A stretch of 64,000 nucleotides of DNA. Origin: DASRIA01 sp963816975 (GTDB lineage Bacteria; Actinomycetota; Thermoleophilia; Solirubrobacterales; JBBDJG01). Positions 1 through 7,735 of the stretch are shown here, piece by piece; position 1 is the first letter of the stretch, and every line of letters starts with the position of its first letter. The notes beneath the pieces were generated by a model that was not told the origin of the DNA, did not search any database, and saw only the letters and a program-made list of their open reading frames with translations. Position numbers and translations under genes: made by a program. The DNA lies in contig CAWFMD010000004.1 in assembly GCA_963816975.1 (NCBI GenBank), positions 1 to 64,000 of the forward strand, written 5' to 3'.

Positions 1-239
1 AACTCGCCGATCAGGCGCTGGCGGCGCTCGCCGCCCCTCTCTATGCGTTCGGCGCGACGTTCGCGCTGCTCAAGGTGATGGCGCTCTTCATGCCGCTGCG
101 CGTGAGCGAGCGCGACGAGGCGCTGGGCCTCGACGTGACGCAGCACGGCGAGGAGGCATACGTGACCGGCGAGGGCGCGATTCTCGTCACGCCGGACGGC
201 GGCTTCGAGGGAGAGTTGCCGGTCGTGCAGCCTGCCTGA
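1..239 (+). CDS. amt: Ammonium transporter (Amt family), C-terminal fragment
   Basis: Only the last 79 codons are present, reading from base 3; the gene enters from the left edge. The fragment has one hydrophobic segment (LYAFGATFALLKVMALF), then a cytoplasmic tail with RVSERDEALGLDVTQHGEEAY. That tail matches the conserved C-terminal tail of Amt ammonium channels, where the GLD...HGE(E)AY motif contacts PII proteins. Amt trimers conduct ammonium across the inner membrane. A 39-residue extension rich in Gly, Val and acidic residues follows the motif. No PII gene (glnK) follows directly; the next gene is a STAS protein. The family call is firm from the tail motif alone. The rest of the protein cannot be judged. 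Confidence 0.85.
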   Translation, partial: LADQALAALAAPLYAFGATFALLKVMALFMPLRVSERDEALGLDVTQHGEEAYVTGEGAILVTPDGGFEGELPVVQPA

Positions 240-251
240 GCATGCTCTGAG

Positions 252-257
252 TATCCT
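252..257 (+). promoter_or_regulatory. -10 box for leaderless STAS transcript
   Basis: TATCCT is followed by 7 nt and then the GTG start at 265, with no Shine-Dalgarno. This is the geometry expected when transcription starts at the first base of the start codon. No clear -35 box is visible. Confidence 0.5.
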
Positions 258-264
258 TCGCGCC

Positions 265-636
265 GTGCAGGAGAACCGGATCGAGGTGGATCGGACGTCC
301 CCGGGTGTGGCCGTGGTCTCAGTTCAAGGAGAGCACGATGTCTACACGGCTCCCTCGATCACCGAGCAGGTCGACGCCCTGATCGGAGAGCGCGTGCCCT
401 TCGTGATCGACCTCACTCCCGCCACGTTCGTGGACTCCTCGGTGCTGCGTGTGCTGCTGGAGGCCCGTAGGCGGGCGGATGAGGAGGGTGTCGGTTTCGC
501 GGTCGCGCTCGGTCAGGACGACTCAGGGGCGGTGCGTAGAGTGCTCGAGGTGACGGGTCTGATCCCCGTCCTGCCCGTGCACCCGGCGCGGGATGCGGCC
601 GTCCAGGCCGCCAGCACCGGACACGTATCGGAATGA
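265..636 (+). CDS. STAS-domain anti-sigma factor antagonist
   Basis: A 123-residue single STAS domain of the SpoIIAA/RsbV family. In partner-switching systems such proteins bind the anti-sigma kinase and release the sigma factor. The core strand-helix DLTPATFVDSSVLRVLLEA is present. Ser58 or Ser59 sits where the kinase phosphorylates family members, so the switch residue appears intact. The GTG start at 265 lies 7 nt after a TATCCT box, which suggests a leaderless mRNA. The stop overlaps the next gene's ATG (ATGA), so it is translationally coupled to a kinase-like protein, as expected for an antagonist/anti-sigma pair. No sigma factor is visible beside it. Confidence 0.85.
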   Translation: MQENRIEVDRTSPGVAVVSVQGEHDVYTAPSITEQVDALIGERVPFVIDLTPATFVDSSVLRVLLEARRRADEEGVGFAVALGQDDSGAVRRVLEVTGLIPVLPVHPARDAAVQAASTGHVSE

Positions 637-1487
637 CGGCGGCAGTCAGCCTGCGACTCCCCGCGCGTCCCGAGAACGTGGCTGTCGTACGCCAGGCTCT
701 GACCGGCCTCGGCGACGCCTTCGACCTGGACGCGGAACTGCTGGGAGACATCAAGACCGCGGTCACCGAGGCTTGCAACAACGTCGTGCTCCACGCCTAC
801 GAGGAGTCAGAGGACGGTCTGATGGAGGTCGAGGCCGACTCCGACGGCGTGGGCGCCCGCGTGGTGGTCCGGGACTTCGGAGGCGGCATCCAGCCGCGCT
901 CGATCGCGGTCGAGGAGCGCACGCTCGGCCTCGGCCTCCCGCTGATCGCGACGCTCTCCAGGAGCTTCAGCATCCGCGGTCGCCCGGAGCTTGGCCTGGA
1001 GGTCGAGATGTTGTTCGCCCCCAGCGAATACGACGGCTGGGACCCGCTCGACGAGACGACCGCCGCGCGCATCACCCATTCGTTCGACGCGCCGCGCGCG
1101 GCCGGCATGCTGATCCAGCCGGGGCCGCTGGTGGCCCCCGTGACGAGTCGCGTGACGGCGATCCTCGCGGCCCGCGCGGACTTCCCGCTCGACCGCCTCG
1201 CGGATGCCGTGCTGGTCAGCGACGCGATCGCGGCGCATGCGTCGGAGTACATCGCCGGCGGCGACGTCGGCGTCGAGATCGCCGACGGCGACGGCACGCT
1301 TGACTTCCGGATCGGGCCACTGGGCGAGGGCGGCGCAAAGGGGCTGCTGCAGGAGATGGAGGTACCGGGGCTGGGCCAGTCCCTGGAGCGGTTGGTGGAC
1401 GAGGTCACCGTCGAAAGCGCGGACTCCCCCGTGGCGACGCAGACCGGCCGCGCCGAGTTCCTCGCGCTGCGCATCGGCAAGGGCTAG
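633..1487 (+). CDS. Anti-sigma regulatory factor, RsbW-like HATPase
   Basis: 284 residues. The first ~130 form a GHKL ATPase domain of the RsbW/SpoIIAB type: N-box TEACNNVVLHAY, G1-like DFGGGI and G2-like LGLGLPLI are all visible. The predicted role is to bind a sigma factor and phosphorylate the STAS partner encoded just upstream, with which it overlaps by 4 nt. The C-terminal half (from about residue 170) resembles a second ATPase-like fold: LDRLADAVLVSDAIAAHASEYI parallels the N-box helix, but the catalytic Asn and Gly motifs are absent. RsbW proteins are usually about 140-160 residues, so this looks like a duplication with one degenerate copy. Cytoplasmic; the sigma target is unknown. Confidence 0.8.
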   Translation: MTAAVSLRLPARPENVAVVRQALTGLGDAFDLDAELLGDIKTAVTEACNNVVLHAYEESEDGLMEVEADSDGVGARVVVRDFGGGIQPRSIAVEERTLGLGLPLIATLSRSFSIRGRPELGLEVEMLFAPSEYDGWDPLDETTAARITHSFDAPRAAGMLIQPGPLVAPVTSRVTAILAARADFPLDRLADAVLVSDAIAAHASEYIAGGDVGVEIADGDGTLDFRIGPLGEGGAKGLLQEMEVPGLGQSLERLVDEVTVESADSPVATQTGRAEFLALRIGKG

Positions 1488-1547
1488 CGAACGCCCGAGC
1501 CGGCCGGCTGACCACGACGTAAGCGAGGATGGAGGCCTGGAAAGCGC

Positions 1548-1575
1548 GCAGGCCCGGGCGTCGGACCGGGCCTGC
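1548..1575 (+). terminator. Strong GC hairpin after the anti-sigma operon
   Basis: GCAGGCCCGG (1548-1557) and CCGGGCCTGC (1566-1575) form a perfect 10-bp stem with an 8-nt loop, about 60 nt after the stop at 1487. There is no U-tract, which is common for actinobacterial terminators. The rest of the 1488-1748 gap shows no gene I can support. Confidence 0.55.
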
Positions 1576-1735
1576 ACGGCCGAACCCAAGCCTTGAAACC
1601 GGGCCATTGCTGGTCCCTGGGCTGGCTCCAAGTTGAGTGCTTGGGATTCCGGGGTTGATTCATACCCAGCGAACCGAGACGGAAACGCGCAGTTTGGGTC
1701 ACCCGTCAGGCACCTGAATTTCCCGGTCCCATGCG

Positions 1736-1741
1736 TAGAAT
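1736..1741 (+). promoter_or_regulatory. -10 box for leaderless nadE transcript
   Basis: TAGAAT is followed by 7 nt (CGAGCGC) and the ATG at 1749, with no Shine-Dalgarno. It decides the nadE start: the in-frame ATG at 1731 lies upstream of this box and would not be transcribed from it. Confidence 0.55.
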
Positions 1742-1748
1742 CGAGCGC

Positions 1749-3482
1749 ATGAGCGAAATCGCGCGCCCGCTTCGCATCGCGCTTGCCCAGATGAACCCCA
1801 CCGTGGGCGACATCGACGGGAACGTGCGCATGATCCGGGAGTACCTCGACCGCGCCGTCGAGGAGCGCGCACAGCTGGTCGTGTTCCCCGAGCTGGCCGT
1901 GAACGGCTACCCGCCCGAGGACCTGCTGCTCAAGACCCATTTCCTGGCGGCGGGCCGCAGCGCCCTCACAGATCTCGCCCGGCATGTGCGCGATACGGTC
2001 GCCCTCGTCGGATTCGCGGAACACGCCGAGGACGTCTTCAACTCGCTGGCCGTGCTCGCCGACGGGGAGGTGCGCGGCATCTACCGCAAGATGTTCCTGC
2101 CGAACTACGGCGTATTCGACGAGCACCGCTACTTCCAGGTCGGCGCCGGCCCCGCGATCGCGCGGCTGAACCGCACCACCCTGGGCCTCACCATCTGCGA
2201 GGACATCTGGGAGCCGGGCCCGCCCGCCAGCGACCTCGCGCTGGCCGGCGCCGAGGTGATCGTGAACATCTCGGCCTCGCCCTACCACCGCGGCAAGGGG
2301 GCCGAGCGGGAGCGCATGCTGATGCAGCGCGCGCGCGACTCGCTGGCCTACATCGTCTACTGCAACGCGGTCGGTGGCCAGGACGAGCTGGTCTTCGACG
2401 GCTACAGCCTGGTGATCGACCCCGACGGGGAGCTGATGGCGCGGGGCACGCAGTTCGACGAGCAGCTGCTCGTCTGCGACATCGATCCCTCGACGGCCGA
2501 GGCCGCGCGGCTGCGCGACGCGCGCCACCGGCCCGCGGCGCGCACGCGCCGTCCCGGGGTCGCGGACCTGGGGCGCTTTGCGGCCCCCGCGCACCACGAC
2601 TCCACCAAGGTGGGCGGCCCGCGCGCAAAGCCGCTCGACCCCGACGCCGAGGTCTACGCCGCGCTGTGCCTCGGGCTGGAGGACTACGTCGGGAAGAACG
2701 AGTTCGGCGGAGTGCTGCTCGGCCTGTCGGGCGGGATCGACTCCGCGCTGACGGCCTGCGTCGCCGTCGACGCGCTGGGCTCGCAGCAGGTGCGATGCGC
2801 GGTGATGCCCTCCCCCCACTCCTCCGCGGAGACGCAGGCCGACGCACGCGCGCTGGCGGACAACCTCGGGATCGAGCGCTTCGAGTTCGCGCTCGAGCCC
2901 CTGATGCGCGGGTACGAGCAGACCCTCGCCGACGTGTTCGCGGGCACGCCGCCCGGCGTGGCCGAGGAGAACATCCAGGCGCGGATTCGCGGCAACCTGC
3001 TGATGGCGCTGTCCAACAAGTTCGGGTGGCTCGTGCTGACGACCGGCAACAAGAGCGAGTACTCCGTCGGCTACGCCACCCTCTACGGCGACATGGCAGG
3101 CGGCTTCGGGGTGCTGAAGGACGTGCCGAAGACCCTTGTGTACCGGCTGTCGCACTATCGCAACGGCCTGGGCAAGCCCGTGATCCCCGCGGGGATCATC
3201 GAGCGCCCTCCGTCAGCCGAGCTGAAGCCGGACCAGCGCGACAGCGACTCCCTGCCGCCCTACGACCTGCTGGACGCGATCCTCGAGGCCTACGTCGAGC
3301 AGGACCAGGGCCGCGAGCAGTTGATCCGGCGCGGGATGCCCGCCGACATCGTCGATCGCGTGATCCGGATGGTCGACGCCGCGGAGTACAAGCGCCGCCA
3401 GGCGCCGCCCGGGATCAAGATCTCCCCCCGCGCCTTCGGCCGTGATCGCCGCCTGCCGATCACGAACCGCTTCAAGGGCTGA
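1749..3482 (+). CDS. nadE: Glutamine-dependent NAD+ synthetase
   Basis: 577 residues in two domains. The N-terminal nitrilase-type glutaminase (about 1-260) begins LRIALAQMNPTVGDIDGN and carries the catalytic Cys in LTICEDIWEP. The C-terminal ATP-pyrophosphatase synthetase (about 290-577) has the PP-loop LLGLSGGIDSA. The enzyme amidates deamido-NAD to NAD using glutamine-derived ammonia, the last step of NAD synthesis in the cytoplasm. Length is normal for the two-domain bacterial form. I chose ATG 1749 over ATG 1731 because a TAGAAT box ends 7 nt before it. It stands alone, facing the thioesterase operon across a shared terminator. Confidence 0.95.
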   Translation: MSEIARPLRIALAQMNPTVGDIDGNVRMIREYLDRAVEERAQLVVFPELAVNGYPPEDLLLKTHFLAAGRSALTDLARHVRDTVALVGFAEHAEDVFNSLAVLADGEVRGIYRKMFLPNYGVFDEHRYFQVGAGPAIARLNRTTLGLTICEDIWEPGPPASDLALAGAEVIVNISASPYHRGKGAERERMLMQRARDSLAYIVYCNAVGGQDELVFDGYSLVIDPDGELMARGTQFDEQLLVCDIDPSTAEAARLRDARHRPAARTRRPGVADLGRFAAPAHHDSTKVGGPRAKPLDPDAEVYAALCLGLEDYVGKNEFGGVLLGLSGGIDSALTACVAVDALGSQQVRCAVMPSPHSSAETQADARALADNLGIERFEFALEPLMRGYEQTLADVFAGTPPGVAEENIQARIRGNLLMALSNKFGWLVLTTGNKSEYSVGYATLYGDMAGGFGVLKDVPKTLVYRLSHYRNGLGKPVIPAGIIERPPSAELKPDQRDSDSLPPYDLLDAILEAYVEQDQGREQLIRRGMPADIVDRVIRMVDAAEYKRRQAPPGIKISPRAFGRDRRLPITNRFKG

Positions 3483-3490
3483 CGAATATG

Positions 3491-3520
3491 CCGTCATTTG
3501 CCTTAGCCGGCAAATGACGG
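3491..3520. terminator. Bidirectional hairpin terminator between nadE and the thioesterase
   Basis: CCGTCATTTGCC (3491-3502) and GGCAAATGACGG (3509-3520) make a perfect 12-bp stem with a 6-nt loop. It lies between the two convergent stops at 3482 and 3533, so it can end transcripts from both sides. Confidence 0.8.
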
Positions 3521-3532
3521 GAGCTTCGTACC

Positions 3533-3925
3533 TCAGGCCTGCGGGGCCTCTCGGACCGCGATCGTGGCGCGGATCAGGGCGCAGAGCCTGCCCGCGTCGT
3601 CGGTGATCTCGACTTCCCAGACCCAGGCCGTGCGGCCGCGGCGGCGGACCGTGGCGGTCCCGTGCACGTGTCCCTCGGTGATCGGGCGCATCAGGCTGGC
3701 GTTGATCTCCTGGCCCAGCGCGACCTGGCCCTGGTCCTTCACGCCCATCCAGGTCCCGAATGACGTGAGCGATTCGGCCAGCGTCAGCAGCGCGCCGCCG
3801 TGCACCAGCCCGAACGGCTGGCGCACCTCGTCGGTGACCGGCAGCCGGCCTGCGACGACCCCGTCGCCGGCGTCCTCCATCTCGATGCCGAGCGCCTCGT
3901 GCATGTTGGTCGCGGGGATCCTCAT
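3533..3925 (-). CDS. Hotdog-fold thioesterase, PaaI/YdiI type
   Basis: 130 residues of the PaaI/YdiI-type acyl-CoA thioesterase family. Visible motifs are the substrate-loop region RQPFGLVHGGALLTLAES (HGG is the family signature) and the C-terminal strand RTAWVWEVEITDDAGRLCALIRATIAV. Such enzymes hydrolyse aromatic or fatty acyl-CoA thioesters in the cytoplasm. The ATG at 3925 overlaps the stop of the upstream FAD oxidase by 4 nt (ATGA), so it is the last gene of the minus-strand operon that begins with the RsiG-like gene. The substrate is not predictable from sequence. The upstream oxidase suggests lipid or aryl-CoA metabolism. Confidence 0.85.
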   Translation of the reverse strand: MRIPATNMHEALGIEMEDAGDGVVAGRLPVTDEVRQPFGLVHGGALLTLAESLTSFGTWMGVKDQGQVALGQEINASLMRPITEGHVHGTATVRRRGRTAWVWEVEITDDAGRLCALIRATIAVREAPQA

Positions 3926-5559
3926 GGCAGCACCTTCCCGGGGTTCAGGATCCCGGCCGGGTCGAGGCGCTCCTTCACCGCCCGCAGCCCGTCCACCCCG
4001 GTCTTGCCGATCTCGCGGGGCATCCAGGGGGCGTGGTCGCGGCCGATCGCATGGTGATGCGTGATCGTGCCGCCGTTGTCCACGATCGCGTCGCACGCGG
4101 CGGACTTGACCGCCCACCACTGCTCCTGCTCCGCGCCCACCTGCTGCGGCGCGATGAACGTGTAGTAGAGCGATGCGCCGTCCGGGTACAGGTGGGAGAC
4201 GTGGCACATCACGAGGCCGGGCGTCCCCCGCTCCCGCAGCGCCGTCCGCAGTGCGTCCGCGACCGCCCGGTACAGCCGCATCAGCCCGGACCACGAAGCG
4301 GCGGTCTCGAGCGTTTCCGCCATCACGCCCCGGTCGAGCAGCGCGTCGCGCAGGTACGGGCCCGCGAAGCGGCCGCGCTTCCACGCGCGCCCGGGACCCG
4401 TGCCCAGCGACAGGCCGCCGGCGCGGCGCAGGATGCGCTCGGTCCTCGCGCGGCGCGCGTCGACGTCCCCGCGCTCTCCCTCCCAGCCCAGGATCGCGAT
4501 GCAGCCGCGCTCGTACCCGCGGGCGCCGATGTAGCGCCGTCCCACGCGGCGTGACACGGAGCCGTCGTCGGAGAGCGTCATCGACAGGCGGGTCTCGTCC
4601 GGGTCGGACAGTCGCGCCACGTCGGGTGTCACGTGCCGCTGCTCCAGCGCCCGGAATGCCTCAGCTCCCTCTTCGAAGTCGTGGAACATCCAACCCTCGT
4701 AGCGCTCGTGCGCCGGCTGGGGGCGCACCTTCAAGGTGGCTTCGGTGATGACTCCGAACAGCCCCTCCGATCCCACCAGCAGCTGGCGCAAGCCGGGGCC
4801 GGCGGCTGTGGCCGGGATGGCCTGCAGCGCGATGTCTCCGCCGGGCGCCACGCACTTGAGGCCCGACACCAGCTTGTCGATCGCGCCGTAGCCGGTCGAG
4901 GCCTGGCCCGCGGAGCGTGTCGCCACCCAGCCGCCGACCGTCGCGTACTCCCAGGACTGCGGATAGTGGCCGAGCGTCAGGCCGTGCCCGGCGAGCGCGG
5001 CTTCGACCGCTGGCCCGCGCAGGCCGGCGCCCAGCACCGCGGTCAGCGACTGCCTGTCGACGGACTCGACGTGCGCGATGCGTCCCAGGTCGAGGCTGAT
5101 CACCGCATCGCGGCCGCCGCGCAGCGGCGCGACGCCGCCCACGACGCTCGTGCCTCCGCCGAACGGGACGACTGCGACCTCCTCGTCCACGCACGCCGCG
5201 AGCACGTCTCGCACCTCTGAGGCATCGCCGGGGTACACCACCGCGTCCGGCGCGTGCTCCAGCGACCCGGCTCGCATCTTCAGCAGGTCGGGGTAGCTCT
5301 TGCCGGCGGCGTGGGTGACGCGCGTCAGGCGATCGTCCCGCACCCACACGTCCCCGACGATCCGCTCCAGTCGGCGGCGGCGTGCCTTTTTCAGGCCCGG
5401 GTCGGGGAGCGCGAGCTGGGCCAGCGCAGGCACGGGCACCTCCCGCGCGGGCGCGCCAAGCTCGCCGTGCAATGCCGCCAGCGCCGGCTCGGGGATCTCG
5501 GCATGGTGCTCGGGGTCGCCCCACCCCCACCACTTCATCGGCCGCTGGAGCTCAGCCAT
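3922..5559 (-). CDS. FAD-binding oxidase, alkyl-DHAP synthase-like
   Basis: 545 residues. It is a type-4 FAD-binding (PCMH/VAO) protein: the flavin loop PFGGGTSVVGGV is near residue 155, and the C-terminal cap ends with GTITHHHAIGRDHAPWM. That HHH stretch is characteristic of alkyldihydroxyacetonephosphate synthase (AGPS), which swaps the acyl chain of acyl-DHAP for a fatty alcohol to make ether lipids. HLYPDGASLYYTFI is also AGPS-like. The N-terminus MKWWGWGDP is typical of the actinobacterial AGPS-like branch. It overlaps the START-type gene upstream (8 nt) and the thioesterase downstream (4 nt). Actual ether-lipid synthesis is inference; some branch members may act on other hydroxy acids. 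Confidence 0.8.
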   Translation of the reverse strand: MAELQRPMKWWGWGDPEHHAEIPEPALAALHGELGAPAREVPVPALAQLALPDPGLKKARRRRLERIVGDVWVRDDRLTRVTHAAGKSYPDLLKMRAGSLEHAPDAVVYPGDASEVRDVLAACVDEEVAVVPFGGGTSVVGGVAPLRGGRDAVISLDLGRIAHVESVDRQSLTAVLGAGLRGPAVEAALAGHGLTLGHYPQSWEYATVGGWVATRSAGQASTGYGAIDKLVSGLKCVAPGGDIALQAIPATAAGPGLRQLLVGSEGLFGVITEATLKVRPQPAHERYEGWMFHDFEEGAEAFRALEQRHVTPDVARLSDPDETRLSMTLSDDGSVSRRVGRRYIGARGYERGCIAILGWEGERGDVDARRARTERILRRAGGLSLGTGPGRAWKRGRFAGPYLRDALLDRGVMAETLETAASWSGLMRLYRAVADALRTALRERGTPGLVMCHVSHLYPDGASLYYTFIAPQQVGAEQEQWWAVKSAACDAIVDNGGTITHHHAIGRDHAPWMPREIGKTGVDGLRAVKERLDPAGILNPGKVLP

Positions 5560-6025
5560 GCCCGGTCTCGCCGAGTACGTTCGCGAGCCCGTTGAGCGCG
5601 CCGTCGAGCTGGTCGCCGGACGCGCGCCTGACCATGAAACCGCCGAGCCGCGACAGCCCGCGCAGTTCCTGGTCGAGCTCCAGCGTGACGCGGGTGCCGG
5701 TGCCCGCCTCGTCGAGCCTGACCGTCGTGACCGAAGTCCTGAAGACCTTGTCGAAGGGGGTGTTCTCGATCTCCTGCTCCCACTCGTACTCCTCGGGCTC
5801 GCGGGAGCGGCGGCAGCGGAACGCAGCCCGCACGCCCTTGCCGGACGCGGTCTCGAGCACCTCGGTCCAGCGGCTGCCCGCCCCCCGCTCCCGTTCGTGG
5901 ACGTCCTCCACGCGCGCGACCTTTGGCCACCATCGCGGCAGATGATGCGGGTCGGCGATCACGCGCCATACGGCGCCGCGGTCCGCGGCGATCACCTGAG
6001 AGCGGCGCGCCCGCGGCACTACCAT
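5552..6025 (-). CDS. SRPBCC (polyketide cyclase/START-like) protein
   Basis: 157 residues with the helix-grip pattern of the SRPBCC superfamily. It starts RRSQVIAADRGAVWRVIADPHHLPRWWPKVARVEDV, the usual first strand-helix of polyketide_cyc2 proteins, and ends with an amphipathic C-terminal helix (GDQLDGALNGLANVLGET). These proteins bind hydrophobic ligands in a cavity; most have no proven reaction. It lies 31 nt after MerR and overlaps the AGPS-like oxidase by 8 nt, so it probably serves the same lipid or aromatic pathway. The Shine-Dalgarno is weak (GGCGGTGG). The exact start is therefore not firm. Confidence 0.75.
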   Translation of the reverse strand: MVVPRARRSQVIAADRGAVWRVIADPHHLPRWWPKVARVEDVHERERGAGSRWTEVLETASGKGVRAAFRCRRSREPEEYEWEQEIENTPFDKVFRTSVTTVRLDEAGTGTRVTLELDQELRGLSRLGGFMVRRASGDQLDGALNGLANVLGETGHG

Positions 6026-6056
6026 CCACCGCCGCCGCGGGCGGCGGTGATGATGA

Positions 6057-6800
6057 TCACTCGGGCACCAGCTTGCGGAGGTCCCGGATCAGCATCAGGT
6101 GCTTCAGCTGCGACATCACCGCCGCGAGGCTCTCGAGGTTGTCGACCGCCTCGCGGCGGCGCTCGCGGTTGCGGGAGCGCAGCGCCGGGCCCAGGATCTG
6201 CTCGATCAGCACCGCCTCACGGTCCGCCGAGGTGCGCAGCACCCGCAGGTTGCGCGCCGCCACGCCGTAGCGCGCCAGCTCTGCCGCCGTGCGCACGATC
6301 TCCCGCTCGACGGCGTCGAAGTCGCGCGCACCGTTGCGCGCGCGCGCCAGCACGCCGTACTCCTCGAGCTCGCGCAGCAGCTGCTGGTCCGCGCCGCTGT
6401 ACTCGAGCACGTCGTCGAGGGAGTGGCGCTGGCCCGGTCCGCCCGACACCGCCATGCGGCGAGGCCGGGCGTCGTCGTCGGCGGAGTCCTCGCTGTGGGC
6501 CGGCGCCGTGCGGCCCGCCGCCAGCTCCTGGCGGATCACGCGCAGCGGCAGGAACTCGTCGCGCTGGAGGCGGAGGATGGTGCGCAGCCGGGCCACGTCG
6601 GCCGTGGAGTAGAGCCGGTAGCCCCCCTGGGTGCGGCGCGGCGAGAGCAGCTTCTGGTCCTCGAGGTAGCGGATCTTCGAGATCGAGATGTCGGGGAACT
6701 CACGGCGCAGCGTGTCGCACACCGCGCCGATCGTCATCTTCCTGGGGCGATCCCCGAACGGCGCCTCGCGCGCGTGGGTGCGGGCATCCATGGCCATCAC
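6057..6800 (-). CDS. MerR-family regulator next to FHA protein (FtsR/Rv1828-like)
   Basis: About 245 residues. A MerR winged helix starts near residue 22: MTIGAVCDTLRREFPDISISKIRYLEDQKLLSP..GGYRLY. A second helical region follows after an acidic linker. In mycobacteria and corynebacteria a MerR protein of this kind (Rv1828, FtsR) sits directly after the FHA protein GarA. The same order occurs here with a 4-nt overlap, which supports the FtsR-like assignment. FtsR activates ftsZ expression in Corynebacterium; a role in division here is inference. GTG 6800, ATG 6797 and ATG 6791 are all possible starts. Confidence 0.8.
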   Translation of the reverse strand: MMAMDARTHAREAPFGDRPRKMTIGAVCDTLRREFPDISISKIRYLEDQKLLSPRRTQGGYRLYSTADVARLRTILRLQRDEFLPLRVIRQELAAGRTAPAHSEDSADDDARPRRMAVSGGPGQRHSLDDVLEYSGADQQLLRELEEYGVLARARNGARDFDAVEREIVRTAAELARYGVAARNLRVLRTSADREAVLIEQILGPALRSRNRERRREAVDNLESLAAVMSQLKHLMLIRDLRKLVPE

Positions 6801-7285
6801 CGCTCCAGGTAGGTCAGCTTGTACTTCCCGACCTGCAGCTCGTCGCCGTTCTGGAGCCTGTGCGACTCGATTCGCCGGCGATTGACGTAGGTGCCGTTGA
6901 GCGACCCGAGGTCATCGAGGTACAGCCCGTCCCGACGCCGCACCAGCAGCGCATGGTTGCGCGATACCGTCACGTCGTCGAGGAACACGCTCGCCTCGGG
7001 GCTGCGGCCGATCGTGACGCGCTCGCCCTCGATCGGGAAGGTCTCCCCCGCACGACCGCCGCCGGTGCGCACGACCAGCGCCCCGCCCTCGGCGGAGGCG
7101 ACCTCCTCGAGGTCGACCGCCTTGAAGTCCCCGGTCTCGTCGACCTTGTAGGTGATGGTGGTCTGGTCGCCTTCGCGCTCGTCGGCGGTCAGGTGGGCTC
7201 CACACTTCTGGCAGAAGTTCGCCCCGGGGTTGTTGATGAATCCGCACTCGGGGCAGTGCTGAGTCGCTCTACCCGCTTCCATCAC
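6797..7285 (-). CDS. Zinc-ribbon FHA-domain protein (GarA-like)
   Basis: About 162 residues. An N-terminal zinc ribbon (CPEC near residue 11, then CQKC, 14 residues on) is followed by a linker and a C-terminal FHA domain. The FHA signature is complete: ERVTIGRSPEASVFLDDVTVSRNHA, then DLGSLNGTYVNRRRI. FHA domains bind phosphothreonine. GarA homologues are phosphorylated by PknB/PknG and bind 2-oxoglutarate dehydrogenase and glutamate dehydrogenase to control nitrogen and carbon flow. The zinc ribbon replaces the GarA N-terminal phospho-motif region; TTITYKV at about residues 43-49 resembles the ETTS/TTI phospho-site stretch. GTG 7285 or ATG 7282 start; it begins 9 nt after the RsiG-like gene. 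Confidence 0.8.
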   Translation of the reverse strand: MMEAGRATQHCPECGFINNPGANFCQKCGAHLTADEREGDQTTITYKVDETGDFKAVDLEEVASAEGGALVVRTGGGRAGETFPIEGERVTIGRSPEASVFLDDVTVSRNHALLVRRRDGLYLDDLGSLNGTYVNRRRIESHRLQNGDELQVGKYKLTYLER

Positions 7286-7294
7286 GTGGGGCGC

Positions 7295-7561
7295 TCAGTT
7301 CTCTTGCGAGTCGAACTCGCCCTGAGCCCGTCCGGCGAGGATGTCGGTCAGCTGCTGGACATCGGCGCCGGTGATGACCGCCTCGCCCTTCTCGCGCTTC
7401 TTGCGCAGCCGGTTCACCAGCTCCGCACGCAGGATGTCGATCTTGCCGTGGAGGATGCGGCGCGTATAGGAAACCTTCTCCTCCTCGTCGGTGAGCTTCT
7501 GGATCAGCTCCTTGAGCTCTGCATCCGAGAGCGAGCCGAGATCTGGAAACGAGTCCTCCAT
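7295..7561 (-). CDS. RsiG-like c-di-GMP-responsive anti-sigma factor
   Basis: 88 residues, almost all helical, with an acidic N-terminus. It carries E27-x3-S31-x2-R34-x3-H38-x3-D42, which fits the RsiG signature E-x3-S-x2-R-x3-Q-x3-D with Q replaced by H. In Streptomyces RsiG has two such motifs in a coiled coil and sequesters the sigma factor WhiG when c-di-GMP is bound. Rubrobacter RsiG has one motif and dimerises. The single short coiled coil here matches the latter form. The ATG at 7561 is preceded by AGGAG at 6-nt spacing; an in-frame ATG at 7657 is less likely. No whiG-type sigma gene is in the window, so the partner is unknown. Confidence 0.65.
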   Translation of the reverse strand: MEDSFPDLGSLSDAELKELIQKLTDEEEKVSYTRRILHGKIDILRAELVNRLRKKREKGEAVITGADVQQLTDILAGRAQGEFDSQEN

Positions 7562-7678
7562 ATTGCTCCTTTGTCGGTCATCTGCGGCCGAATCCCTTGC
7601 GGGGGGCAGTCCGGTCGCAAGTCGGCTGGCATCCGGGCCCGGGCGCGAAAGGGCCATCGCTGCCTATCGGATGCGGGG

Positions 7679-7684
7679 ATTATA
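7679..7684 (-). promoter_or_regulatory. -10 box (TATAAT) for the RsiG-FHA-MerR operon
   Basis: A perfect TATAAT on the minus strand, about 118 nt upstream of the RsiG-like ATG, gives a leader of roughly 110 nt. A weak -35 candidate (TTGATC) is at 20-nt spacing, so the -35 is uncertain. Confidence 0.5.
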
Positions 7685-7735
7685 CGTCCGCTTCGGCAAG
7701 GGTCGATCAAAGGTTGAGGGTAGGGGTCCCCGCGG

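Noticed and set aside
1488..1735. A structured RNA or riboswitch upstream of nadE
   Set aside because: Apart from the hairpin at 1548-1575 I see no known motif, and the TAGAAT box makes nadE leaderless, leaving no leader for a riboswitch.
807..3155. A 782-codon open frame on the minus strand over the anti-sigma and nadE genes
   Set aside because: It is the antisense of high-GC coding sequence. The protein is Arg/His/Gly-rich with no domain, while the plus strand holds clear enzymes.
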